Positions 17,818 to 27,269 of a stretch of 64,000 bases of DNA are shown here, one piece after another (within the stretch, counting starts at the first letter, position 1; each line of letters starts with the position of its first letter). The DNA is from Actinomyces sp. HMSC035G02. GTDB taxonomy: Bacteria > Actinomycetota > Actinomycetes > Actinomycetales > Actinomycetaceae. Position numbers and translations under genes: made by a program. The notes beneath the pieces were generated by a model. It had not been told where the DNA came from, made no database searches, and saw only the letters and a program-made list of their open reading frames with translations. The DNA lies in the NCBI GenBank assembly GCA_001838165.1, contig KV835870.1, positions 11,004 to 75,003 on the forward strand. Reading direction: 5' to 3'.

Positions 17818-20013
17818 ATGAGCTTCGAACTTACGCCGATCCCGGTCAATGACGACGTTCTCGACGCCGTTGCCTCAGGCTCCTACTACTCGCCCCACTC
17901 TGTGCTGGGCGCCCACCTCGGTGACGAGGGCGTCACCATCCGCGTCGTCGCGCACCTGGCCGACGCGGTCGACATCATCACCCCCACCGGCGCCTACGCT
18001 GCCACGCACGAGCGCGACGGTATCTGGGTCGCGGCCGTGCCCGGCAAGGAGATCACCGCCTACCGCGTGTCCGTCACCTACGGCGAAGACACGATCGTTC
18101 GCGACGACCCCTACCGTTACCTGCCCACCCTGGGTGAGATGGACACCTACCTGATCTCCGAGGGCCGCCATGAGGAACTGTGGAAGGTCCTGGGCGCGCA
18201 CGTGAAGACCTACACGGACGAGCTGGGCGAGACCACCGGCACCGCCTTCGCCGTCTGGGCCCCGAACGCCCGCGCCGTGCGCGTCGTCGGCGAGTTCAAC
18301 TACTGGGACGGCACGCAGACCTCGATGCGTTCGCTGGGTTCTTCCGGCGTGTGGGAGATCTTCGTTCCCGAGGTCGGCGTCGGTGCCCGCTACAAGTTCG
18401 AGATCCAGGGCCCCGGCGGCAACTGGTTCCAGAAGGCCGACCCGCTGGCCCGCGCCACCGAGATTCCCCCGGCCACGGCATCGGTCGTCACCGACTACTT
18501 CCACGAGTGGACCGACCAGGAGTGGATGCAGGCGCGCCGTGACCGCAACGTCCACGACGGCCCCATGTCCATCTACGAGGTCCACGCGGGCTCCTGGCGT
18601 CAGGGGCTGGGCTACCGCGAGCTGGCCGACGAGCTGGTCCCCTACGTCAAGCAGATGGGCTTCACGCACGTGGAGTTCATGCCTCTGGCCGAGCACCCCT
18701 TCGGCGGCTCGTGGGGCTACCAGGTGACCTCCTACTACGCGCCCACCTCGCGCTACGGCACCCCGGACGACTTCCGCTACCTGGTGGACGCTTTCCACCG
18801 CGAGGGCATCGGCGTCATCCTGGACTGGGTCCCCGCGCACTTCCCCAAGGACGACTTCGCGCTGGCTCGCTTCGACGGCACCCCGCTGTACGAGGATCCG
18901 GACCCGCTGCGCGGCGAGCACCCCGACTGGGGCACCTACGTCTTCAACTTCGGTCGCCGCGAGGTGCGTAACTTCCTGGTCGCCAACGCTCTGTACTGGC
19001 TCGAGGACTTCCACATCGACGGCCTGCGCGTCGACGCCGTGGCCTCGATGCTGTACCTGGACTACTCGCGCAAGGATGGCCAGTGGCGTCCCAACCAGTA
19101 CGGTGGCCGCGAGAACCTGGAGGCCATCGAGTTCATCCAGGAAGCCAACGCGACCGCGTACCGTCGTCACCCCGGCATCGTCATGATCGCCGAGGAGTCC
19201 ACGGCGTGGCCCGGCGTGACCGCCCCGACGTCCGGCGGCGGCCTCGGCTACGGCATGAAGTGGAACATGGGCTGGATGAACGACACCCTGCGCTACCTGA
19301 GCGAGGATCCGGTCAACCGACGCTGGCACCACGGCGAGCTCACCTTCTCGCTGGTCTACGCTTTCTCCGAGAACTACGTGCTGCCGCTGTCGCACGACGA
19401 GGTCGTGCACGGCAAGGGCTCGCTCATCTCCAAGATGCCCGGTGACAAGTGGCAGCGCCTGGCGGGCCTGCGTTCCCTGTACGCCTACCAGTGGAGCCAC
19501 CCGGGCAAGCAGCTCCTCTTCATGGGCCAGGAGATCGGCCAGGAGCAGGAGTGGAACGAGTCCTACTCCCTCGACTGGTGGCTGCTGGATCAGGAGGGCC
19601 ACGCCGGCGTCGCTGCCCTGGTGGAGCGCCTCAACAAGATCTACGCCTCCTCCCCCGCCATGTGGGACGACGACTACACGGGCTTCGAGTGGATCGACGC
19701 CTCGGACGGCGACCACAACCTGATCTCCTACCTGCGTAAGGGCTCGGACGATGCGGGCAACCGCGAGGTCGTCGTGTGCATCTCGAACTTTGCCGGCAAC
19801 CCGCACGAGGGCTACCGCGTGGGCCTGCCGTTCGGCGGCGAGTGGGTCGAGATCCTGAACACGGACTCCGAGGAGTTCGGTGGATCGGGCGTCGTCAACG
19901 TCGGCACGATCATCGCCGAGGACACCCCGTGGAACGGCCGTCCGGTCTCCGTGTCGCTGCGCGTGCCGCCGCTGGGCGCCGTGTGGCTGGTGCCCGCCTC
20001 GCAGGTGCGCTGA
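17818..20013 (+). CDS. glgB: 1,4-alpha-glucan branching enzyme
   Basis: 731 residues; makes the alpha-1,6 branches of glycogen. An N-terminal carbohydrate-binding module pair covers residues 1-220 ([20 protein letters not shown]), followed by the GH13_9 barrel: nucleophile in [18 protein letters not shown], acid Glu in [11 protein letters not shown], and [12 protein letters not shown] with the third carboxylate. The length is that of the long actinobacterial form with an extra N-terminal module. Ribosome site GGAGTAAGGAA precedes the ATG. With GlgE it builds branched glucan from maltose-1-phosphate, while GlgX debranches it. Confidence 0.96.
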   Translation: MSFELTPIPVNDDVLDAVASGSYYSPHSVLGAHLGDEGVTIRVVAHLADAVDIITPTGAYAATHERDGIWVAAVPGKEITAYRVSVTYGEDTIVRDDPYRYLPTLGEMDTYLISEGRHEELWKVLGAHVKTYTDELGETTGTAFAVWAPNARAVRVVGEFNYWDGTQTSMRSLGSSGVWEIFVPEVGVGARYKFEIQGPGGNWFQKADPLARATEIPPATASVVTDYFHEWTDQEWMQARRDRNVHDGPMSIYEVHAGSWRQGLGYRELADELVPYVKQMGFTHVEFMPLAEHPFGGSWGYQVTSYYAPTSRYGTPDDFRYLVDAFHREGIGVILDWVPAHFPKDDFALARFDGTPLYEDPDPLRGEHPDWGTYVFNFGRREVRNFLVANALYWLEDFHIDGLRVDAVASMLYLDYSRKDGQWRPNQYGGRENLEAIEFIQEANATAYRRHPGIVMIAEESTAWPGVTAPTSGGGLGYGMKWNMGWMNDTLRYLSEDPVNRRWHHGELTFSLVYAFSENYVLPLSHDEVVHGKGSLISKMPGDKWQRLAGLRSLYAYQWSHPGKQLLFMGQEIGQEQEWNESYSLDWWLLDQEGHAGVAALVERLNKIYASSPAMWDDDYTGFEWIDASDGDHNLISYLRKGSDDAGNREVVVCISNFAGNPHEGYRVGLPFGGEWVEILNTDSEEFGGSGVVNVGTIIAEDTPWNGRPVSVSLRVPPLGAVWLVPASQVR

Positions 20014-20033
20014 CGCCCTAGGCTGATACGGAT

Positions 20034-20074
20034 GAGGCCGGAGCAGGGATTCCTGCTCCGGCCTCCTTCGTTTT
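20034..20074 (+). terminator. Strong terminator after glgB
   Basis: A perfect 14-bp stem (20034-20047 with 20052-20065) with loop GATT and downstream CTTCGTTTT. It closes the rightward alpha-glucan block and faces the leftward genes that follow. Confidence 0.9.
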
Positions 20075-20121
20075 CTGGTCGTTGCGGCTTCGGCACGCTC
20101 CCGTATAAGCGGGCGCGACGT

Positions 20122-20295
20122 TTAGAAGCCAGCCCTCCCCCGGTCGATCTGCCCTTGCAGCTTGATCAGTTCGCGCCTGGCCTCCGGGTCGCTCTCGCGG
20201 TCAATCTTCTTCGTCAGTTCGTTGTGCGTGGAATGCCATCCGTACCACACGACGACCAAGACGAACACGACTGCGACGATGATCCATGCTGCCAT
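20122..20295 (-). CDS. Small single-pass membrane protein
   Basis: 57 residues: an N-terminal transmembrane helix (MAAWIIVAVVFVLVVVWYGW) and a charged cytoplasmic tail (Glu/Lys/Arg, ending in IDRGRAGF) likely to be helical. The ATG at 20295 is chosen because GGAAAGGGG lies eight bases upstream. It is 42 bp downstream of the CnoX-like gene on the same strand and may be its last operon member. No family recognised. Confidence 0.6.
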   Translation of the reverse strand: MAAWIIVAVVFVLVVVWYGWHSTHNELTKKIDRESDPEARRELIKLQGQIDRGRAGF

Positions 20296-20337
20296 GATGA
20301 CGGCCCCTTTCCGCAACTATGCGTAGGCACGACGGTA

Positions 20338-21240
20338 TCACATGAGGAGCATCGCCAGGCGCGTACGAGCCTTGGAGACCTCGGGGGACGAGCCTGCGAC
20401 CCGAAAGAGGTCCAGGAGACGCACGCGCAGCGCGTCGCGCTCCTCGTCATCCTTCGTAGCGGCCAACAGATCGAGTAGCACATCGAAGGCTCCAGCGGCG
20501 TCACCCGCAGCGAACAGAGCATCCGCACGAGCGGCAGGATCGGCGGCGTCGGCCTGCGCGGCGCGGGCCGCCAGGCGTACACGGGACAGATGAGACTTCG
20601 CGTCCTCGTCGCGCGGATTCAGCTCGATAACCCTCTCCCAGCCGGCGATGGCCTCGTCGAGGTTCCCGGCGGCCTCGGCGGCCAGGGGCGCCTCGTGCTC
20701 GGGCGGGGTCGGTGCAACGGTGTCTTCGGCGGCCACGGCGATGCGCGCCGTGACGCCCATCTGCGCAGCGGCCTCGAGAACCTGCGCGACGATAGGGAGC
20801 ACCTGTTCCTTCGCTGCCGCACCCTGGAAGAGCGGAACGGGGCGCCCGCCAACGAGAGCGACGACCGTGGGCACACCCTGGATCTGGAACGCCTGAGCGA
20901 TCGCGGGCGCCTTGTCAATGTCGACCTCGACCAGCTGGAACTTGCCCGCCTGCTCGCGCGCGATCTCCTCGAGCATGGCCAGTGCAGGCTTGGACTCGAG
21001 CGAACGCGGCGACCACATGATCATGATGACCGGCACGGCCTGGGAGGTGGACATGACGTCCTGGAAGTTCTCCTCGTCCGTGGTGGTGATCAGCGGGATG
21101 TGCAAGCCCTCCCCCGCTGCGGGAGCGGTAGACTCCGCGGGAGCGGGTGCGCTCGCGCGTGCCGACAGGTCGACGGCTCCGTGCGAGTCTGCGGGCATGG
21201 GCGTCACCTCGGATGCGGGACGAGGGTCAGGCGTGGTCAT
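20338..21240 (-). CDS. CnoX/YbbN-like thioredoxin-TPR co-chaperone
   Basis: 300 residues. Residues 1-60 are Ala/Pro-rich and probably disordered. A thioredoxin fold follows (about 68-165: VIMIMWSPRSLESK, VDIDKAPAIAQAFQIQGVPTVV), then TPR-like helices (GNLDEAIAGWERVIELNP, AGDAAGAFDVLLDLL). The usual WCxxC is WSPRS, so no redox Cys pair remains, as in E. coli CnoX, where the domain binds unfolded clients and hands them to chaperones. The ATG at 21240 follows GAAGAGG; an upstream start would add 19 residues without support. The role as holdase is inferred from fold and order. Confidence 0.85.
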   Translation of the reverse strand: MTTPDPRPASEVTPMPADSHGAVDLSARASAPAPAESTAPAAGEGLHIPLITTTDEENFQDVMSTSQAVPVIMIMWSPRSLESKPALAMLEEIAREQAGKFQLVEVDIDKAPAIAQAFQIQGVPTVVALVGGRPVPLFQGAAAKEQVLPIVAQVLEAAAQMGVTARIAVAAEDTVAPTPPEHEAPLAAEAAGNLDEAIAGWERVIELNPRDEDAKSHLSRVRLAARAAQADAADPAARADALFAAGDAAGAFDVLLDLLAATKDDEERDALRVRLLDLFRVAGSSPEVSKARTRLAMLLM

Positions 21241-21285
21241 GGTGTCCTCTTCGTCAAGACAGTTGTTACTAGGAACGATGATATG

Positions 21286-21320
21286 CGTCGTCCCCACGAC
21301 TCTAAGCCGCGGGGACGACG
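21286..21320 (-). terminator. Hairpin between the lipoprotein gene and the CnoX-like gene
   Basis: A perfect 10-bp stem (CGTCGTCCCC, 21286-21295, with 21311-21320) lies 20 bp after the lipoprotein stop. No T tract; probably a weak terminator or attenuator. Confidence 0.5.
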
Positions 21321-21339
21321 TGTGCGCTGTGGGTGAAAA

Positions 21340-22338
21340 TCAGCCCGGACTCGATGAGGGATCGAGCATCACGGACACGATGGCGTACTCGCCGCCAACG
21401 ATCTGGGGAATTCCCCCCGCAGTCTTCGACGGAATGCGCATCAGGATCGTCGCCAGGTACTCCGCAGTAGCGGTGCCTTCGACAGTCGTGCCATCAGCAC
21501 TCATCGTCGCCGTCTTACCGCCCAGGTTCATGGTCGCGCCCGCGACCGTGCGCTGGTAGGTCAGCGTGAACTTGAAGTTGGCCGCAACCAAAGCGGAGCC
21601 GTCCTGGAGCACCAGGCCGGAGACCGGGTAATCCGTCGTGGTCGCCGCGGCGGTCACGCTGCCGGCAGCACTCACCGAGGAGTTCAGATCCGTGACGTTC
21701 GACAGGTAGGTCTTCGTGAAGTCGTCGGCGACGAACTGCGTGGTGTCCTGGGAGCCCGAGTTCAGCATCGTGATGTACTGAGCGAGCGCCGCCTCGGGGC
21801 TCACCGTAAAGCCCTCAGAGGTACCAGTCACGTAGGCCGAGCCGGTTCCGACGGGGGGCAGCGTCAGCTGGGTGCCGCCCAGGAGACGAGCGTAGTTCGT
21901 CAGCTGGTAGTCCGAACGCGCGGAATCCTGCACGTAGACCTGCACCACGGGCAGGGCCGTCGAGGAGGACTCGGAGATATTGAAGATCGCGCGAGGCCAG
22001 GAGTCGGAGTTCGTGATGGCCAGCGAGGCGGGCGTGAAGTCCAGGGCCTGAGGGGCCTGGCCCGAGGCCTTCGCGTAAGCGTACTGGGCAGTGCGGTACG
22101 CCAGGGCACCCTGCGAGACGCGTCCCGACAGATCCTGGGCATTCAGCGACTCGTCGGCCGTCGTCATGGCCTTACCGGTCGCGTCGAGCACGGAGGAGAT
22201 GCGCTCGAGGTCGAGGTTGGCGGCGCTCTGTGCCTCCTCACCCGACTGGGCGACGATCTCGTTCGAACATGCGCTCATTCCCAGAGCCGAGGTCATGAGC
22301 AGGGCGGCCGCAGCGGCGGCGAGGGTGCGTCGTTTCAT
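21340..22338 (-). CDS. Secreted lipoprotein of unknown function
   Basis: 332 residues. A lipoprotein signal peptide (MKRRTLAAAAAALLMTSALG) ends in the lipobox MSAC, so the mature protein would be acylated on Cys-24 and held on the outer face of the membrane. The rest is a soluble domain without Cys. The ATG overlaps the stop of the upstream membrane-protein gene by one base (TGATG), so the two are translationally coupled and probably act together at the envelope. No family motif recognised. Confidence 0.8.
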   Translation of the reverse strand: MKRRTLAAAAAALLMTSALGMSACSNEIVAQSGEEAQSAANLDLERISSVLDATGKAMTTADESLNAQDLSGRVSQGALAYRTAQYAYAKASGQAPQALDFTPASLAITNSDSWPRAIFNISESSSTALPVVQVYVQDSARSDYQLTNYARLLGGTQLTLPPVGTGSAYVTGTSEGFTVSPEAALAQYITMLNSGSQDTTQFVADDFTKTYLSNVTDLNSSVSAAGSVTAAATTTDYPVSGLVLQDGSALVAANFKFTLTYQRTVAGATMNLGGKTATMSADGTTVEGTATAEYLATILMRIPSKTAGGIPQIVGGEYAIVSVMLDPSSSPG

Positions 22339-23822
22339 CACTTACCTTCCTGGCGGTCCTTCAGCCAGCCGGACATGATCGAGGTCCAGCCGCCCGTCGA
22401 GGACGCGTCATCATCGGGTGCCGACGTCGGCGCGGGAGCCTGCTCGGCGCCGCGCGGACGCGTCACCGGGATCAGGCCCGTGTTGAATTCCTGGCCGTCG
22501 ACCACGACGACCTGCTCGCCGTTGTTGCGGGCTTCGCGCAGCGCGCGGCGCGACGGCAGCGTGCGGCCACCGCGAATACCGGACAGGTCGATGACACCGG
22601 TGTCGGTCGTGGCGCGCTCCGGCGGATCCTGGTCGATCGGGCCATTGTCGAGGCCGTGGCGACCGCGACGCTCGAAGGTGTCGGTCAGCGGATCCGGGAC
22701 GTACTCGTCGGAGGTATCGATGGAGGGCTGTGCCTGCTCGGCGTTCTCGTCCAAGGCCTCGGCGGGCTGCGTGGGGGCCTCGTCGACAGGCGTGGCATCG
22801 GGGCCGTCGTCAGCCACAGCCTCGTCCGTCTCTTCAACGGGAGCTTCGTCGCCCTCGGTCTCGTTCTGGTCGGACGCGAAGGCGGCGGCACCCCACGTGG
22901 GAGCGTTGTCGGTCGGCTTCTCGTCGGCGTCAGCCTCACGCTGCTCCGAATCTTCCACGGACGGCTCGTCGGCCTTTGCCGGCTCGGAGGCCGCGACGGC
23001 CGCCGGGGCAGCCTCGCGGGCGGCCGCAATGCGCTCGGCGACGGCGGCGGAGTTGATCGAGGAGGTCTCGAGGGAGTCGGCCTTGCGTCGCTCCTCGATA
23101 CGGGCCTCGCGAATCTTACGCAGACGCAGCAGCTGCCAACGCGTGAGGAACAGCGCGAGGGCAATCAGCGCGAAGACGCAGGCGGCGAGGAACGCAATGA
23201 TGGCGAGGGTGTTGGTCTGCTCGACCTTCCAGGTCAGCGTCAGCGTCAGGTCGCCGGGGCCGCCCGCGGACGCGGCGAGAGCGGAACGACCCGACGGAAC
23301 GTTTTCGAGGTCCAGGCTCACGGTGCCCTCACCGCTGGCCTGCTTGAACCACATGTCGGAGGAGGCGAGCTGCTGCACGAGGTCAGCGGAGGACGGCTCG
23401 GCGAGGGGCTGCGCGCCGGACTGAACGCCCGACTGAGCCCCGGACTGAGCCGGGCTGGGCGACGGGACACGAGACGGGCCGATCGCATCGTGCGACTCGG
23501 CCTTCAGCTTCGTACGGTCCGACTCAATGCCAATGACCTCGGTGTAGGCGGCGTCGCCGATCCAACCCTTGACGTCCTGCGTGGTACCGATACTCAGCGT
23601 CACGGGCGCACCCGACTTCGACGTCGCGGTGACCGAAACGTCATCCTTCACGATCGACAGCACGTTGCCGCGCGTCATGATCAGATCGGTCGCAGAGACG
23701 ACCGACGAGACCTGATGCGTCGGCGGCCGCAGCACGGTCACACCGAGCAGCCCGACGAGCACGCATACGAGAGCCACAACGCCCATCGACGATGCCGCCA
23801 CGTATCGCTTAAAGAGTTCCAC
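22338..23822 (-). CDS. Two-pass membrane protein with long acidic cytoplasmic tail
   Basis: 494 residues. Transmembrane helix 1 (about 12-32, MGVVALVCVLVGLLGVTVL), an extracytoplasmic domain (about 35-200) with a Ser/Pro/Gln-rich linker (SPSPAQSGAQSGVQSGAQ), helix 2 (about 209-231), then about 260 mostly acidic, Ala/Glu-rich and probably disordered cytoplasmic residues. Near the end is SRRALREARNNGEQ, a motif common in actinobacterial envelope proteins. The GTG start has TGAGGAG upstream. Coupled by TGATG overlap to the lipoprotein gene downstream. Function unknown; envelope role inferred. Confidence 0.8.
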   Translation of the reverse strand: MELFKRYVAASSMGVVALVCVLVGLLGVTVLRPPTHQVSSVVSATDLIMTRGNVLSIVKDDVSVTATSKSGAPVTLSIGTTQDVKGWIGDAAYTEVIGIESDRTKLKAESHDAIGPSRVPSPSPAQSGAQSGVQSGAQPLAEPSSADLVQQLASSDMWFKQASGEGTVSLDLENVPSGRSALAASAGGPGDLTLTLTWKVEQTNTLAIIAFLAACVFALIALALFLTRWQLLRLRKIREARIEERRKADSLETSSINSAAVAERIAAAREAAPAAVAASEPAKADEPSVEDSEQREADADEKPTDNAPTWGAAAFASDQNETEGDEAPVEETDEAVADDGPDATPVDEAPTQPAEALDENAEQAQPSIDTSDEYVPDPLTDTFERRGRHGLDNGPIDQDPPERATTDTGVIDLSGIRGGRTLPSRRALREARNNGEQVVVVDGQEFNTGLIPVTRPRGAEQAPAPTSAPDDDASSTGGWTSIMSGWLKDRQEGK

Positions 23823-23938
23823 GGTTGCTCCTCACGTCCAACACCCACACTGCGGGCATTCTTCAGGCTCCACTTTACGTGCTAACCCCGTTGACGGCCG
23901 AATTCGCACGCGGGGCAGTGATGCATCACATCCGCGCG

Positions 23939-24235
23939 TCACAGGGGACGCAGTCCCCGCCGCCAACACTCCGAGTGCCAGTGACGGCGTCCCTCGACCC
24001 CCTGGGGCAGACCAAACGGCGCTTCTTCGGGCCATGCGACGACATGCGCCGTCCCCACGGGTATCGGGCGCATGCAGGCCGGGCAGGTGTATTCCTTTGC
24101 CGAGCCGGGCAGGCGACGCACCTGATAATCGCCACCGTCGGGGCCGCGTTCCGTACGCGGCACGGAGGCGAGGCGATCCATCTGCAATGGACGCGCCTCG
24201 CCCCACGGTCGTTTCTTGCTTCGTTTGCCTCTCAC
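23939..24235 (-). CDS. Small CxxC/HxxC zinc-binding-like protein
   Basis: 98 residues. The N-terminal half is basic; the C-terminal half carries YTCPACMRPIPVGTAHVV and, about 30 residues on, RRHWHSECWRRG, giving a CxxC plus H/HxxxC set able to bind zinc, in the style of HNH-like or treble-clef folds. I recall similar small conserved proteins in many actinobacteria, but no function is established to my knowledge. The GTG start overlaps the nagA stop (GTGA), indicating translational coupling to nagA. Confidence 0.65.
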   Translation of the reverse strand: MRGKRSKKRPWGEARPLQMDRLASVPRTERGPDGGDYQVRRLPGSAKEYTCPACMRPIPVGTAHVVAWPEEAPFGLPQGVEGRRHWHSECWRRGLRPL

Positions 24236-25422
24236 GCAACCACAGTGCCACGTCGCCAGACGCGGCGCACGGCGAGGTCAGAGTCGACCTCGACGATGTC
24301 GGCCTTCTTTCCGGCCGCCAGCGAGCCGATCGTGTCGTCGCCCAGAATCGTGGCTCCCTGAACGGAGGCCATGTACACCGCGTCGACGAGCGGAATTCCG
24401 CCCTTGGTGACGGCGACGCGCACGCAGTCCATGAGGTGTGCGGTACCGCCAGCGATGGCGTTTCCCTGCGCGAGACGCGCAACGCCGTCCTTCACGATGA
24501 CGTCCTGGGGGCCGAGCGTGTACTGCCCGTCGGCCATGCCTGCAGCCGCCATCGCGTCGGTGATGAGCACGACATGTTCGCGGCCAACCAGCTCGTACAC
24601 GTCTCGCACGAGTGAGGGTTCGACGTGGATGGAGTCGCAGATCAGCTCGGCGACGGCGCCGCCGCGAGCGGCGTCAGAGAGGAATTCGGCGATCGGTCCG
24701 GTATCGCGGTGATGCAGCGGGCGCATGCCGTTGAACAGGTGGGTGATCGTCGCGCGGGGGCCTCGCTTGGTCTCCACCTGCGCGAAACGCTCGCGCGAGT
24801 AGGCCAGGGCCTCGCGAGCCTTCACCGAGTTGGAATCAGTGTGTCCCCACGACGGCAGTGCTCCCCCGTCGATGAGGGCCTCGGCGACCGATCCGGGGCC
24901 ATAGGCGCCCGGCTTCTCCGGCGCCAGCGTCATGGACAGCGCGTATCCCTGGCAGTCCTCGATGAGGGTGCGCGTCAGCTCCGCGTCGGGATCGACGATA
25001 AACGTCGGGTCCTGGGCACCGCAGCGCTCGTGGGAGACGAAGGGGCCCTCGAAGTGGATGCCAGCAAGCTCGTCGGCCTTCGCCAGCTCAGCCAGGGTCT
25101 TGGCGCGCGCACGCAGCACCTCGGCGGAGGCGGTCACGCAGGACGCAACCAGGGAGGTCGTGCCGTGACGGCGATGCTCGAGGACGGCCACGAGCGCGGC
25201 CTCAGCGGTCTCGGCGTTGGGGAAGGACTCTCCGCCGCCGCCGTGGCAGTGCACATCGACGAGGCCGGGCAGGTAGGTCGCATCGCTGGCCTCGGGCACC
25301 TCGCCCTCGTACTCGGAAACGGGACACACACGGGTAATAGTCGCGCCGTCGAACTCGATAATTCCGTCCTCAACGACGGTATCTTCCAGAACCAGACGGC
25401 CACGCAACACAGAAGTAGTCAT
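24232..25422 (-). CDS. nagA: N-acetylglucosamine-6-phosphate deacetylase
   Basis: 396 residues; removes acetate from GlcNAc-6-phosphate in amino sugar catabolism and cell-wall recycling. Metal-dependent amidohydrolase motifs: GLVDVHCHGGGG at the N-terminus, FEGPFVS with the metal Glu, the substrate segment HLFNGMRPLHHRD, and the catalytic Asp in VLITDAMAAAGM. Length is normal. nagB and a PTS or kinase for GlcNAc are not in the window. Confidence 0.95.
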   Translation of the reverse strand: MTTSVLRGRLVLEDTVVEDGIIEFDGATITRVCPVSEYEGEVPEASDATYLPGLVDVHCHGGGGESFPNAETAEAALVAVLEHRRHGTTSLVASCVTASAEVLRARAKTLAELAKADELAGIHFEGPFVSHERCGAQDPTFIVDPDAELTRTLIEDCQGYALSMTLAPEKPGAYGPGSVAEALIDGGALPSWGHTDSNSVKAREALAYSRERFAQVETKRGPRATITHLFNGMRPLHHRDTGPIAEFLSDAARGGAVAELICDSIHVEPSLVRDVYELVGREHVVLITDAMAAAGMADGQYTLGPQDVIVKDGVARLAQGNAIAGGTAHLMDCVRVAVTKGGIPLVDAVYMASVQGATILGDDTIGSLAAGKKADIVEVDSDLAVRRVWRRGTVVA

Positions 25423-25448
25423 GCATTAATTGTGGCACACATGACACT

Positions 25449-26555
25449 TCACTGCTGTGTCTCGGACAACCATTTCTCCCAGTCATCAAACGCACGCGCA
25501 GCAGGTCGGTGCCGCGACTCGTATCCCTTCACCATCACAATCTCACGCCCGGGTGCTCTCACGGCCACCACTCGACCACCCTCGACGATGATCGGACGGA
25601 ACATTCCGTTCTTCGCCGGACAGATCAACGCCTCCCCGGCCTCGTCCGTCAGGCACGAGCGGTCCCTGTAGCCGACATGCAACTCATCAAATGAAGGAAG
25701 AGCGTGCATCACCTCCGCCTCGACACGGAAGTCTTCCACGAGATCTGCAAGGTCTGCGCGAGCCAGACCGCCTCCAAATTCTGCAAGAGGAAGGCCTACG
25801 CTCTCCCCTGCCTCGCGCGCTCCGGCCAACGCTCGACGTGCTTCGGTGAGAGTCAGCCCGGTCCATCTAGCCAGGTCGGCCTCGTCGATGGGACCGTGCC
25901 CCCAGGCGTAACGCGCTGCGAGGACCGCGATGGCTTCTTCATGCCCCGGCTCTCCCTTCGCGACCCCGGGAGCGGCCGGAAGTGAGCGCGCGTCGACAAT
26001 CAGGTGTTCGCCCGCGCGCACAGGCCCCGCGGTGAGCACACCGTCCAGATGGAAGCGCATGATGAGGTGGCGACGCCGTAGCCCAACCTGTGAGGAAGAA
26101 GCCGTCACTGTGTCGATCCCGCTCCTGCCCCAGGCCTCGACCAGCTCGGCGCGGCTCACTCCCTGGGGCGAGGTCTCCAGCAGGTCACACGCAACCTGCG
26201 CCGCACGCTCGACGAGAGCATCAGTGAGGCCCTGAGAAAGCGCCTGGCGTTCCCACGCCGCACGGCGGTGACGCAGCAGTCGGCGCAGCCAATGGTGGTC
26301 ACGAGCGCTCGTGACGTGAACGGTGCCGCGCATCGGCCACGAACGAACCAGCTCACCTCGCGCGAACGACTCCTCGACGCGAGCACGCGACACTCCCATG
26401 CAGCGCGCGCCAATCGCCCACGGAATCGCGCTCGCCTGCTGACCTTGCAGAGCCGCCAAGTTCTCAACGGCATCCAGCGGTGAGCGTGCTGCGGTCGCAG
26501 GTACGAGTCCTTGGGCGATGATCCTCCCCAGGCTTACCCGACGGGATGCCTCCAT
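25449..26555 (-). CDS. Winged-helix DNA glycosylase, AlkZ/YcaQ family
   Basis: 368 residues of the HTH_42 (winged-helix DNA-binding) family. ENLAALQGQQASAIPWAIGAR near residue 30 holds a QxQ that fits the catalytic motif of AlkZ-type glycosylases; SWPMRGTVHVTSARDHHWL and the later RWTGLTLTEARRAL and LPSFDELHVGYRDRS segments are family-typical. AlkZ proteins unhook interstrand crosslinks or excise alkylated bases. Whether this member has that activity is inferred. Its ATG overlaps the nucS stop (TGATG), tying it to a mismatch-repair endonuclease. Confidence 0.8.
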   Translation of the reverse strand: MEASRRVSLGRIIAQGLVPATAARSPLDAVENLAALQGQQASAIPWAIGARCMGVSRARVEESFARGELVRSWPMRGTVHVTSARDHHWLRRLLRHRRAAWERQALSQGLTDALVERAAQVACDLLETSPQGVSRAELVEAWGRSGIDTVTASSSQVGLRRRHLIMRFHLDGVLTAGPVRAGEHLIVDARSLPAAPGVAKGEPGHEEAIAVLAARYAWGHGPIDEADLARWTGLTLTEARRALAGAREAGESVGLPLAEFGGGLARADLADLVEDFRVEAEVMHALPSFDELHVGYRDRSCLTDEAGEALICPAKNGMFRPIIVEGGRVVAVRAPGREIVMVKGYESRHRPAARAFDDWEKWLSETQQ

Positions 26556-27247
26556 CAGAAGAGTCGAGACTCGGGGTCATCCACCCCGCGCATCGCGTCG
26601 TAGTCCAGGACCACGCAGCGGATACCGCGGTCCTCGGCGAGGGTACGCGCCTGCTTCGTGATCTCCTGCGCCGCGAAAATACCGGTCACGTCGCCCAGAA
26701 GCGCATCGCGCCCCAGCAGCGACAGGTAGCGCGTCAGCTGTTCGACGCCGTCGATGCCGCCCCGGCGCTTCACCTCAATAGCAACGTGATTGCCGTCGGC
26801 GTCGCGCACCATGAGATCCACCGGGCCCACGGGCGTGGGGAACTCGCGGCGCACCAGCTCCCAGCCCTCGCCGAGGATCTGGGGCACTTGCTGGGCGAGC
26901 AGCTCCTGCAGGTGCGCCTCGACGCCGTCCTTGACGAGGCCGGGGTCGACACCCAGGTCCTCGGTGACATCCGCGATCACGTCGTGGATGCGGATGATCA
27001 GCTTGTCGTCAGTCTTGTCGGCCTGAACCGTCCAGACCTGCTCGACACCCTCCTCGTCCTCGCCGGGTCTCCCCATGGAAACCGTGCAGGGAGCCGTCAT
27101 CCAGTTGAGCGGCTTGTAAGAACCGCCCTCGGAATGGATGAGGACCGAGCCGTCACCTTTGAGCATGATGACGCGCTTGGCAGGGTCCAGGTGGGCGCTC
27201 AGACGACCGGAATAATCAACGGTGCAGGTAGCAATAACAATACGCAC
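26555..27247 (-). CDS. nucS: Endonuclease NucS (EndoMS)
   Basis: 230 residues; the mismatch-specific endonuclease that replaces MutS/MutL in most actinobacteria. The N-terminal DNA-binding domain begins [20 protein letters not shown] and includes [17 protein letters not shown]; the C-terminal RecB-like nuclease has [23 protein letters not shown], with Asp, Glu and Lys of the active site, and a QLTRYL helix. Length is as expected. The usual C-terminal sliding-clamp peptide would be near PESRLF. First gene before the coupled glycosylase. Confidence 0.95.
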   Translation of the reverse strand: MRIVIATCTVDYSGRLSAHLDPAKRVIMLKGDGSVLIHSEGGSYKPLNWMTAPCTVSMGRPGEDEEGVEQVWTVQADKTDDKLIIRIHDVIADVTEDLGVDPGLVKDGVEAHLQELLAQQVPQILGEGWELVRREFPTPVGPVDLMVRDADGNHVAIEVKRRGGIDGVEQLTRYLSLLGRDALLGDVTGIFAAQEITKQARTLAEDRGIRCVVLDYDAMRGVDDPESRLF

Positions 27248-27269
27248 CCCGTGAGCTTACCAATCCTGC

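Noticed and set aside
15527..19806. Long antisense frames opposite glgE (717 codons) and glgB (643 codons)
   Set aside because: Same artefact: both strands lack stops because of GC-rich third positions, while the + strand encodes full GH13 catalytic motifs.
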